Below are positions 33,090 through 44,876 of a stretch of DNA of 64,000 nt, in pieces; position 1 is the stretch's first letter; the number at the start of each line of letters is the position of its first letter. The stretch is taken from the NCBI RefSeq assembly GCF_032118995.1, contig NC_092653.1:24385202-24449201 (forward strand), given 5' to 3'. The position numbers and the translations under genes are program-made. The stretch is from Asterias amurensis. Taxonomy: Eukaryota; Echinodermata; Asteroidea; Forcipulatida; Asteriidae. The notes under the pieces were generated by a model. The model made no database searches. It was not told the DNA's origin and saw only the letters and a list, made by a program, of their open reading frames with translations.

Positions 33090-35400
33090 TCAACCCTTTT
33101 TTGCGCAATTGTGTCCACATTATTTAAACGCCTGGTTTAATTCTCATAAAGAGGTCGACATTATACACCAAAGCTCGTATATAGGGGCTGCCTTTATATC
33201 TACTTGCTAACGTCCCACATATGCAACACCATTAAGTGAACCCCCCCCCCCCCCACCCCGGCAACATAAATTAATCTATTGCTTAAAATAACTCTAAAAT
33301 GTGATGTGATCAAGCAAAATGAAATGTTTGTCAAACCAATTAAGTTTTGTTTATACAACACATTTGAATATAGAATAATCTTTGCTTTGTTTTTAAGCCC
33401 GGCCGTGTTGATACCACATTTAATTACAAAGAATAAAACTGTGAAATAAGGGCTTATTGAAAAAACCTCTGCACATTTTCTTTTAATGCTAATTTTAACC
33501 CATTTTTTTATCTAAAATTGCAAATATAATAAAATAACATGTATTTTCTCATTTAAATGTACACACAAAATCACCCCTGTTGGTCTGTTCTAGCTTGTTT
33601 CTCGATATTCATATTTCAAACAAACGACTCATTCAGCTTGATCACTTCACAAATGCATAACTGCTTCATTACTTAGTATAATTACTTATGAAAAGTACAT
33701 AATTCGTCTGCTCAGAACTATTAGGCCTGTAGTGCAATTTGAATGGGTTTGATGAAATTTCTTTTGCATATTTTGGAGCTCCTGGTAATGGAAACTCATG
33801 ATCAAGAATGGTCTTCAAGGCATCAAAAAGAAACTTTAAGTTTCTATTTAAAACATTGATTTGTTGAAAAAAAATAATATAATAAGCTTTTGATCAAAAC
33901 AAACTGGTAAATGTGTTTTTTTAAGAGTGGTTTTCAAGGCATCAAAAAGGAACATTCAATTTCTAGGTAAAACATTGGTTTGTTAATTTAGATTTTTTCT
34001 TTGGTAAGTAAGCATATGACATTTTGATCAATACAAACTTGGAATTACAATTACTGACCTTATAGCACTGAGCTGGCGATTTATGTGCATGTTATTCATG
34101 CATTGGGGATGTACTTGACATGCAGTTATTAACATGCATTACTTTTTTTATTGTTAGTGTAAAAGAAGTAATACAACGCACCTTGCTGTTGTAACTCTTT
34201 ACACTTCTAAATTAGTGATGGGAAAGGGGCATTTCACTCAATAAAGCAAGCAGCATATCCAAAGATGATTGCCATTCCATTGTTTGTCAGTTATGATGCA
34301 ATCACAATGTAGAAGAAGAATTGTAGGTCTCAGGAAAATACTTTGTGACTGAGGACTCATCAAGATACCACACCTATGAAATACAAACAAATGAAATATT
34401 TACATTAAAGGTGGTTCTATAATGCTCTGAACATCTTAATTATTACCTTTTTATGCCCAAATAGAAACTGTAGATACCGGTTAATAAGTATTTAACATTA
34501 AAATTTTAATTTAGTAATAAAGAATTAAGCCCAAAATGCACCTCTCTATTTAAGAAGGTATCATTGGTAATGTGAACTTAACAAATATAATTTTTATGTT
34601 TTTTGTCTAAGTTGTAGCAGATATTCAGGGCTCAAATTTTATACTAGACCACAGGTCAATTTGAAAAACACAAGACTGCCAGACTTGTCTAGTCAGAGTC
34701 AGTCGCAATGTTGTAGGTCTCAAGACCTGGTCTCGGTCTCAAGACGGTCTCAAGACCTTTTATAGTTTCTCAGTCTTGGTCTCGGCCTGCAAAAGTCTTA
34801 GTTTCATAAGGGCTGGTCTCAATCTGGGAAAAACTGGTGTCCGTCTTGTCTCCGCTGTTAATGTCTCGGGTCTCGGCCCTCGTAACCCTCGAGTTCACTT
34901 GCCCAACACTTGCAGTAAATGGCCTAGTTCCTGTGGTCCAGTATAAACTTTGAGCCCCGTTTTTGTAAATCCATACATGTGTACAATTATTTTGCATCAT
35001 GAATGATCAGGAATGTACCTTCTCAGTAGGACAAAGCTCTTGATGACGTGCAGTGCACAGACATCCACTTTATAGCTCCATGGACGGTGCACAGACATCC
35101 ACTTTACAACTCCGAGGATTTCAGTTCAGCTTTGCTAGCTCTGTAACAACAAATAAAAAAGTGTGTAATGTTAAAATAGTGTTACTATGTTAGTGCATGT
35201 AGAACTTGACTTAAAATAATCGGAGCTTCAAACACCACTCGAATCCACCACTCAGTGACACACATATATTGTAGGACTCCAACTTTATGATCACTGGTCT
35301 CTTGACCATGTATTTCATTCCCTAAACCATCTCAGATCCCTCGGAAGTATAAAGCTGTAAGGATAGTGAATTTTTAACCCCAACAGAATATAGGTATTTG
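33090..35400. other. Non-coding AT-rich stretch
   Basis: No gene is seen. A poly-C run lies at about 33240. A short block (GGTCTTCAAGGCATCAAAAA and similar) is duplicated at about 33810-33870 and 33930-33990. A GGTCTC/AAGACC microsatellite fills 34700-34870, and a 46-bp block containing GTGCACAGACATCCACTTTA is duplicated at 35049-35110. Confidence 0.55.
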
Positions 35401-35404
35401 GCAA

Positions 35405-35700
35405 AATCATTTTACCATTGCTTCATCCTTCAGATGGGGCGTAAAGCTGTAGGCACAGAGTGTTGTCTAACGCATGCAAAAAGAACCCAGTGCACTTATC
35501 AAAAAGAGAAGGGGTTTGCCCCAGTGTTGGTTTGCTTGGCTGCATATTTCCCCTAGCACCTTGTAAACCATTACATGGTGCTAAGTTAAAATGAGTAGGT
35601 TTTTTAATTCAAAACGTAGTTCCACATTACCTTGCAGGAAATACCAGTGTTAAAGCACCTTAAGCATCACTGAGTGACGGATGAGCGGCTATAAGAAGCT
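35405..35700 (+). mobile_element. SINE copy, 3' portion
   Basis: It shares TCAGATGGGGCGTAAAGC, AGTGCACTTATC, AAAGAGAAGGGGTTTGCCCC, CCTTGTAAACCATTACATGG and ACCTTGCAGGAAAT, in order, with the SINE at 53475-53885. The tRNA-like head is not recognisable here. Confidence 0.7.
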
Positions 35701-36390
35701 ACTATTATTATAAAAAAATAGCAATATTTGTTATTGCTTTAAGGAGTTTTACCTGCAAAGAGAGGAATCCCCTTTAAAGAAGACTGTGTACATCAGATGC
35801 ATATCACATATCTAGGCGTCCTTGATGATGAATAGATCACGATATGAAGAGGGAAACTCTCGCTCTGCATCAGGAAAACACAAACAATCAAATTAAAAAA
35901 TGCTTGAAGAAACGATTGTTTGATAATCACTCTAAAAAACAAATAGTAATGAAACACCTGGTCTTGAATGAAATTTGTTTTTACTAAAAATGCTTCACAT
36001 GTTATGAGTGCGAGAAACAAGTGTATTTTTCTAACATTTATTAAATGTATGCAGGTTAATTATCAATTAATTGCAAAATGAAAATATGTGTGAAATTTCC
36101 ACCTGTATTTTTTGTTTTAAATATGCGCATAAGTTGAACAACTAAATTAATTTCCACTGATATGCAAATAAAGTACATGATATAAAGATGGTATGATTGG
36201 AAACGGAGGGTTTGAATGGGTAACCATTTGAATCCTGGTTGGGACAATTGTGCCCTTGAGCAATGCATGTAACTGCTCTACCAGCCCGACTCCTAGTTGA
36301 TGATACAAATGCCTGCATTATGGACTGTGAAGGGGTAACCCTGTTTTAGTCCCAGGAGTAGGTGACAACGTGCCTCTTGGTGACAGTTAA

Positions 36391-36763
36391 AGGCAGTGGA
36401 CACTATTGGTAATTACTCAAAATAATTATCATCATAAAACCTTTCTTAATTACGAGTAATGGGGAGAGGTTGATGATATAAAACATTGTGAGAAACAGCT
36501 CCCTCTGAAGTGACGCAGTTTTCGAGAAAGAAGTAATTTTAGACGAATTTGATTTTGAGACCTCAAGTTTAGAATTTGAGGTCTCGAAATCAAGCATCAG
36601 ATAGCACACAACTTCGTGTGACAAGGGTGTTTTTTCTTTCATTATTATCTCGCAACTCCCGACAACCGATTGAGCTCAAATTTTCACAGGTTTGTTATTT
36701 TATGCATGAAAAACACCAACTGTGAAGACTGGTTTTGACAATTACCAATAGTGTCCACTGGCT
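36391..36763 (-). mobile_element. Family A TTAA element, full length
   Basis: TTAA flanks are at 36387-36390 and 36764-36767. Ends are AGGCAGTGGACACTATTGG and, at the right, CCAATAGTGTCCACTGGCT. It is the cleanest copy in the window and shows the internal GAGACCTCAAG / TTGAGGTCTC dyad. Confidence 0.85.
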
Positions 36764-36769
36764 TTAAGT

Positions 36770-38990
36770 GTAGACCACATGTTGAAGTGGTCGTTCGTGA
36801 CCTTGCAATGTTGGGCGATCTCTCATAAAAAAAAATAAACATCCTCTTACCGTCTGAAATCTTGTAATAATTAACGATTTATAAACATTATTTACCTGCT
36901 GAGGAGAAGGCATCATTGACGTTGAGCAGCAAGTACAATGCATCTACTTTTGGAGAGGTGGATGTCCTCTGACAATAACTCTGGCATCACTCTCTGGCTG
37001 ACCTATGCAAACACAATAAAAGCAATACTTTGTAAGAGGGAGGTAGATGTACGTACAGACACAGTTTACAGAGCTAACACACGTCAGTGGTTATAAAGTA
37101 TGGGCACTGGGAAGGGAATGGGTAGGACCATGGAGGCAGGAAGGAATGGTTAAACCTAAATTAATATTCATTATCCCTGATGCAAATTTAGATTTCATTT
37201 TTTTCATGTTTGGTGAGATTTTTGGTTGATCTTGAATGGTCTTGATATAATTATTGATCAGCTCCTTACCTAGGAACAATTCACTCCACGAGGTCAGGTC
37301 AAGAGGAACTCCTAGTAACTCATAAACAGTTTTTATGTGCCTAATTATTAAGAAGGCCTATTGATTTCACAAAACGGAGCGTGTTCCGGAATAAACTGAA
37401 AAAGAACAGGTGCACATACACCTGTTGTCAACTGTGTACTGTACGCATGTGGAGAAAGTTGTAAGGTGTAAAACTGTAAGGGATTTGACGAAATTTATGT
37501 CCAATCTATCTGTGAAAATCCTTTTTAATAAAACAAGAAACGCCACAAGTAGATTATCAACTCACCCATCGCACCTTTGTCACAAATTTGTCCTCAGAAC
37601 TAGAGTAAAACATGGACTTATCGAAGAGGTACCCCATCATGTTTTGACATCTTCCATTTTGTGAGCGACGCCACAGCCTGTCACATGACGATCACAGCCC
37701 CCCCCCCCCCGAGCTACTAATTTGCATAAAGGAAGACCCTCTCTCAAAACAAAACAAACAAATTTATATGTTTTTTAAGGTATTTAAGGGGGAAAATCTA
37801 TACAGAAAATTGTCTGCATCTAATGACTCTCATTTCCTGTTATTAATAATTGTTTTGATAAAAGTTGCATTATGCGGATGAACATTTTTAGCAGTAATCA
37901 TTGACGTTGTCTGTTTACCCCCATTTCATATGTGCATCCGCAGTTTCTATCATCTTCGTGCACAAAACGATCGGGCGCACTATTTTGATGCACTCACTGT
38001 AGAGTTTTGCTCCTGGAGAAAAAAACAGCATCTTTGTAAGAAAATAATCGCCAAACATCGCCCCCAATTCCGTAAGAACAGGATGAAGAAACTCAGAAGG
38101 TGTTAGGTAAGTTTTTTCTTGACATTTTTATGAAACTTTGCCAATAACTGGTGGGTTGTTTTCTTGGGTTTTGAGGTGGTTTGTATGACCTTTAGACAGG
38201 GTCATCTAAACTTCAAGTTTGCTAAACTTACGGATCGTCACTGTGGGGAGTGAGCACCACTGACTATACTTTACAACTGTACTGTGACAAAATTTTCTAG
38301 AAAATGTTATAACATTCGCAAAAGAAGGTTGTTCATTTCTTTGGTGCCCATAACTTCATTGACTTCATGCCTCATTTGGAAGAGTAAATTAAATCAGAGA
38401 CCTAATTGTTTTCAATGAGATGCTATACAGAAACAACCAGTGAACATTTCACATTATTTCTTGTTGTCTCATTGAAACCGACATCACATCAGAATAGTTT
38501 TGTGTCATATTCAGGAATTTTGTTCGCATTCCTTTTGATTTTTGTTTGCTTATTTTGATTGCAGCAATCAGAATAATCAGTGTGTATCTGTAGTAAATGA
38601 GGTTGGGTGGGGGGGGGGGGTCATTAAATAGCACCTACAGACTACGTTAAAAAACTTTAATTCTTTAATTCTACATTTTTCACGTTAACAAGATGGTTAA
38701 TTATTCAGGAATTGAAAGTGACATGTTGGAATTTGAATACCATTTTCCACAAGAAACTTACATGTATAATCTAAGTTGTATTCTGGTTTACTTCTGGCAG
38801 GATTTGGTGAAGTTTTATTATTTTATGTAACTGTTCACATTGAAGAATAAACCGTGGGATTTATTAATTTATTATTAAAGCAACTTACTTAAGTCAAGTA
38901 AGTTTAATATTTTAGCGTGTAAAAAAGCAATTGCAAAATTGACATAAGGTGGGGGGGGGGGGCTTAGGGACAACGTTTTTTTAAACCAGT
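36770..38990. other. Non-coding stretch
   Basis: Short frames only, none with domain-like content. A poly-C run occurs at about 37700 and poly-G runs at about 38610 and 38950. I found no supported exon. Confidence 0.45.
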
Positions 38991-38997
38991 ATGCGCT

Positions 38998-39066
38998 ACT
39001 CCTAGAACTATTTCGGTTTCGTCCGCTGGAGACGATAGCGGACGAAACCGAAATAGTTCTAGGAGT
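38998..39066. repeat. Perfect 30-bp inverted repeat, 9-nt loop
   Basis: The arm ACTCCTAGAACTATTTCGGT continues through TTCGTCCGCT, then GGAGACGAT forms the loop, and the exact reverse complement follows (39037-39066). There is no mismatch in 30 pairs. It directly follows a poly-G run at about 38950. Confidence 0.95.
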
Positions 39067-40328
39067 AAGTATGCACATGCCATAATACTGGCGTTAGGAT
39101 AAAAGACAAATTGTACAAGGTGCTTTGATTACGACTAATCTCTATTTTCTCAATCACCTCAATTAGTAGGAATGACGTATACTCTCCCAATGAATTTGGC
39201 AATTTTCTCTCCAAGTAGGCATACTGCATCCCCCATGACAGGGCATGACAGGGCAGTGTAAAAGATTGCATCTTCTGTTCCAATCTGAGATATATATATA
39301 AGTTCAAATTTTTACGTAATGTGTTCCAACAAAATAAGTAAGAACAGTTAGGAAAGAGTCTTTAAAAAAAATGTTGGTTTCACAAAATTCTAATAATAAA
39401 AAAATAAAATCTAAATTTTAAGCGAAGGTCATATTAAAATGAAATGAATGGTCCCTTATCAATTAAAAAATTGTATAGATGTTGGAGACAACAAACCACA
39501 TTTTGAACAACAGATATGATTTACAAAAGAAAAATGTTTTATTTACAATTCACTCCTGTGAAATATCACAAGAAACAGCCAAATATCATACAGTTTGTTA
39601 CAATAATAATTGCTATGGAGATATATACAATTTACATAGATGAAAGTTTGCAATTAAGATATTAATGTTTAAATATACGAAAGCCTGGCATTTTTAAACA
39701 GCACACTGCAATGTGAGTCTTGCGTTTTAACTTGACATCTTGTTCCATTGATGAATTCAGCAACAAAAATCTTAGACTAATATGTCAAATCTTAAATGGG
39801 CATGGCGTTGTGATCAAAGCATGTCTGTGGCCAGACATTAATTTCTGACCTCTAACCCAGTTATTGCATGCGTGTGCGATAATAAAATAATGACGGCACT
39901 CTATAAAGTACTTAGTTTTGATGTAACGGTTAACGCGCACCGTGTTGTAACTAGGTGATAATAATGACGGCACTCATTAAAGTTCTTGTTTGTGATGTGA
40001 CTGTTTACTGCGCACCGTGTTGTAACTAGGTCAGAGTTCATGTTTCTATGGTCCAGCCACAAGCAGACTATGATCATGAAGACAGTGCCTCTTTAAGTCT
40101 TTCATACGTTATGTGTGTTATACATACATCCTAACAATATCTAACCTATACAAAACATGGTATTTTAAAATGTTTTTCAGACATTTTCACTGGAAAGAAT
40201 GTTACAGACTTCAGAACCAGACAAGTCTGAGGGATAGCAATGAGTTTATACCAAATCAACATCTTAAACTGGTGTTTCCTTAGCTCTTGTTAACTGAGAA
40301 ATCTGCTGGCCTACCAGTGAAAACATCT

Positions 40329-40526
40329 GGGCCCAATTTCATAAAGCCTGTAAGCACAAAAAATTGCTAAACACAACAAAATCTTGCTTTAATAGCAATA
40401 TAAGACTACCAGCCAGAATACTATACAGCTACCATTGCTGTGACTGGTACCCCGTTCATTTCTCGCTTAGCAAAGAAAAATGCTCAGTAGAATTTTCTGC
40501 TTTACAGCTTAATGAAATTGGGACCC
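40329..40526. mobile_element. 198-bp miniature inverted-repeat element
   Basis: Left end GGGCCCAATTTCATAAAGC pairs with the inverted right end GGGTCCCAATTTCATTAAGC. A truncated relative starting TGGACCCAATTTCATAGAGC lies at about 47198-47260 inside a WSB intron. Confidence 0.75.
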
Positions 40527-42770
40527 GAGGACCAGACACACTTCTAGGCCGGCACCCTTGCCATCGCTGCACATAAACCAGTGATAATTCATGCTACTTC
40601 ATGTTGAAAGAAAACCCTTAAATTATGGACCGGTGAAAAAGCTGATGAACCAGTTAAATTATAAGCTAACTAGTCCCATTGAGTATTCACTGAAATGTCA
40701 ACCCTGCTAGTCCGTGTAAAGTCAGTCTATTTAACGATTCACAATGTCTACATTGGCTTTTGGAAAAGTTGATTTCATACCAAAACTTGCTAATGTTTTA
40801 AGAAGAAAATAAATCTGCAAAGAGTTAGTTATCTACTAAGACTGGTACTACAAATTATGAATAAATAAAGAATGGCTTAATTTTTTACATGGTTCAATAG
40901 ATGTACTTCCTTTTTATACTTTAAAAGTTAGTCAAATTTAAAATAAATTTTGAAATAGGATACAAACCACCCTTTCAGGGTTCCCCTGATTGTTACTCGG
41001 AATGAGGTTTACAACTGTAAGGTAACTGTGTTTGTTTACAACTACATGTACAGGCATCCATGTTTGTAAATGCCTCAAATCTAGGTTTTCCCCTGCATTC
41101 TCCCATGATGGATTTATTTTAGTGGCATTCCCATCTGTTTTGTACACGAACCCAAAGCATACACTCGCCTTTACTACTAGTAATCTGGTTCAAGTATCAC
41201 TGGTGTACATGTAAAAAGCATTTAATGTACTGGTTACTTTATGTAGAAAATCAGCATGCAGAAAACAGATCATATACATGTACCAAGCTTAGGAAATGAT
41301 GCAATATAAGCATATTACAAAGTGTTGACATGCACATCAATGCTATGTACATGTACACTCTAACACGAAGCAGGTTACTTTATACGCAAGTTTAATTGAA
41401 TCTAATGCAATGTACTGCAAACGTCTTAATATTATAATTATTAAAAATTTTGCATTTATACCATAGGTCCTTGTGGTTAATTGACAGTTGGCTACATTTT
41501 ACTCTTATAAATCTTCAGTCATACATGTATACTGTTAGAAACACTAAAGGGCAAGTCACACTACAGCAATAATGAAAACGATAACGTCGCAAAGAGAACC
41601 ATTTTATTTTTTTGCTCCATGCAGAATATGCGCACGCTTATTCAACCAATCGAGGGCGTGCATTGTTAACGTTCTCCTTTTTCGTTTTGGTTTACCAAGG
41701 CCTTTGTGTGACCGGGCCTTAAGAGCCTTTTGGGTAACAGAACAATGTTTTGATATTGGGTACATATAATAGTCCATGCAATATTTTTAAATACCAAGAA
41801 AATTGAACTTTCCTATTGACCGATCACAGAATATGAATCAAATGGTTTTGAAAATAAAGGCACTGTGCCACCATGAAATACTGGTGACTTTTACAAATTA
41901 CAAACAGTATCAGTGTGAATATAACTTGTATAAAATCAGGCATTTGTTTACTGTTGTGTTTCAACTTATAATCTAAACCTTGATGGATTGACTATAATAA
42001 GCAGAAAACCTTCTAACCAAAACTGTCCCCCAAAACAACTTTCTTTCTCAGAACCTGATCTCATACTAAAAGTAAAGTTTTTGACCAATTTGGGAGATGT
42101 TTAATATTATAATCTGTGAAATCAACAACCCCCAGCGCCCCCTCCCCTACCCCCATTTTTTTTTTTTTTAACAATTTCCAATATTTTAATTTGAATATTT
42201 CAAAAGCACCATAACAAACAAACAAAATTAACTTTCACCTAAACGTTTGGTAAAGAAATGTACAAATCTTCAGGGAAAAAGAATGGAAAACAACCTCTCT
42301 AAACCATAAGGGCATTTGTGTAGAAAAGTTTAGCTTTTAAATATGCTTGGAAATCTGCCCAAACTATTTGGAAAGAGCTACAAGAAATAAACTATGAATG
42401 GGTCAAACTGTAGTGCCCTTAACATTTTGTTGTTAAATTAAATGTTAAAATAGAGTATTTTTAGAGAAATGTCAACTGAAATGTATAACAAAATGCCGGC
42501 ACCTTAAAAACAACTATTGCAGAGCACATTTGGAACATGATCTTGTTTAAACATTTTGAAATCAACAATTTGACAGATTTCTGTAAATATTTCCACATAC
42601 AGTGTACATGTAATCGATCATTTGTCAAAGAAACATTGAATACTTCAAATAAAAAAAATAATGGCATTGAATTTGATAATGGATATTCAAACTTTTAATT
42701 TACGAAATGTACAATATATATATTTTATTGAAGTGTTGGAGGAAGGTTAAAGCTTAACAGAAAAAAAACA

Positions 42771-42824
42771 AAAAAATGGTTAATGGCCTGACATTTCGAA
42801 ACGTCAGGCCATTAACCATTTTTT
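42771..42824. repeat. Long hairpin, 22-bp perfect arms
   Basis: AAAAAATGGTTAATGGCCTG plus AC (42771-42792) pairs exactly with 42803-42824. The 10-nt centre contains the palindrome TTTCGAAA, so pairing nearly continues to the middle. Confidence 0.9.
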
Positions 42825-43689
42825 TTGCATTTATACTCTTGGTTCATTTGGTTGGTAAGTTGTTTGCAACAGCTAATTCTATTTTCTCAGGAAAAAAAAT
42901 CAGATTTTCAACATTGTAAATCATCCTAAGATGGCATCCCAGTTCTGATCCTTCTTATTTGACTTTTGAAACACAGGTCTTGTGTAAAAACATTGCATTG
43001 AACATGTACTGTTGCCACGCTTCAAAATTAAATATTAATGCCCAATATGGATAATTATTGAACGCTACATGAAGTTGTTTCCCAAACTTGTTTATAAATA
43101 CAATCCCTACCCATTCGTTCCAACTAGGTACATGTGTAATGTATAATGGTGGTACAGGTATCTTAGTCTGTGTACCAAAGCCAGACTGCAATGGTTGTTA
43201 ATAAATACAAAATAGTCTGGACCCACGTCACTGATCCATATTTCTTAAGCAAATACGGTAGAAGCACAATCAGTGTTTTATCAAGTGTAGTTTAATTAAA
43301 TAGTTCTATTATATGGTGTTACTTTCATCTTCTTCAGTATACATGGTTAGAAGGTCTATCTTCCCAATAGTCAAAGTTTTAACTTCTGGCACATCAGTTA
43401 AAAAAAAGCACTTGATTTGAAGAATAATGTGTGAATGTACACTTCATGCAGCATTGTAAACCAAAGTATTCAAGAACAGACATATCACACAGGCATACAT
43501 TATATCTGACAGGAGTTTGCTAGTTCTTTGATACCCCCCCCCCCCACCAAAAAGAAAAGGCACATCGATTTACCCTTTCATACAACAAACAACCTGTTTA
43601 TGTAATCTTTACATAATACATCCAACTCAAAATATTTCAGAGTAAGTAAACATTGAATTTGATGGCTGTATAAATCAATCCCATGATTT

Positions 43690-43920
43690 ATTTAATATTA
43701 AGTGAAAAGGAACCTGGATGGTAACCCTACAGATCTTATTTATTGGGTGCATTTGATTAGCTTCCCTGGGTCGCCCCTGGTACGTTTGAACAGCTTTGAC
43801 GTCATTCCAGGGGCTCACCCGGGTCAGCCCCCAGTGTCCTGCTTGTGGAACTGGGGGCTATCTAGGTGTATGCTTGGCATACAGGATGGGCCAACCTCTA
43901 GCTGAGGGCGCCAAACTCAA
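43690..43920. repeat. Dispersed repeat fragment with CCCGGG-type dyad
   Basis: CCTGGGTCGCCCCTGG and CCAGGGGCTCACCCGGG lie about 25 bp apart as an imperfect inverted repeat. The following words ACAGGATGGGCCAA and GAGGGCGCC recur at 54476-54525, so part of this is a dispersed element. Confidence 0.4.
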
Positions 43921-44644
43921 ATCACTTCATATGCACAGTAAATGCACAGGGTCCATTGGAATTGGTACTCTTTGAAAACTGGAAATGTACTTATCAATGA
44001 GTCATATTCCCTCATGAAGGAGTGATTTACTGGGTACTCGCTGTACCACTATTGCACTTATTAAACACTACCTTTGGTGATAACTTAACTGGACGTTCAA
44101 AGGGTAAGATGTCCACAGGCCAGCGACATAGCGGAAGAGGGTCAAGGAACAAACTGCACTTGACCTCTGCTTTTTCTTTGTGAAGTGTACTAAGGCCGTG
44201 TCCGAATTGGCGACTTCTGGCAGACATTAATATACAACACAAATTAGCACTTCTACCTGTTGGTGGACAAAAGTAAAAAATACTTTTTAAACGATTTCAA
44301 AATATAGATTTTTAACCAGTTTGCCTTCAGTCTGCATGATACAGTGTATCTGTTTTAATTTTGACCAGTGAAGCTATACAAGATGCATAAGTGTCAACTG
44401 TTTAGCTTTTAGAGGCAAAGTGTACCTTTGGTTTTTGGGACCATTCAATTGTTTTATTCCTATACAACAATCAATTAACTAACCTGTGGAAATTTCATGC
44501 TGTGAAAATCGCTAAATATTTGGTGCAGTTCATGAAGGAAGAATAATCCATATAATGGAATAATACACAATCCTGATAACCATTTCACGCATAAGCGTTT
44601 CTCATATTGAAATGTTTCTGAATCCCTCTCACTTAAACCACATT

Positions 44645-44838
44645 CCTTGAAGACAATGGACACTATTGATAATTTGTCAAAGACCAGTCTTCTCACTCGG
44701 TGCATCTCAACTATGCACAAAATAACAAACCTGTAAAAATTTGAACTCAATTGGTCGTCGAAGTAGCGAGATAATAATGGGAGAAAAAACACCCTTGTCA
44801 CACTAAGTTGTGTGCTTTCAGATGCTTGTTGTATATTA
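44645..44838 (+). mobile_element. Family A TTAA element, truncated copy
   Basis: It begins AGACAATGGACACTATTG (TTAA decayed to TTGA) and follows family A to GTGCTTTCAGATGCTTG, then breaks off at about 44830. It lies in the presumed 3'UTR intron of the WSB gene. Confidence 0.7.
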
Positions 44839-44876
44839 AGGTGACACTTCTTCTCTCAAGACAAACTTACCTTGTC

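Larger units (their letters stand above)
39080..44255 (-). other. Likely 3'UTR and downstream region of the WSB gene
   Basis: No coding frame is supported. A good minus-strand acceptor (CCACCAACAG, exon starting 44256) could receive the intron whose donor lies just after the WSB stop. Minus-strand AATAAA signals are at 43739-43744 and 39538-39543. Which one ends the transcript cannot be told from sequence. The region also holds one miniature element and one long hairpin. Confidence 0.35.
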
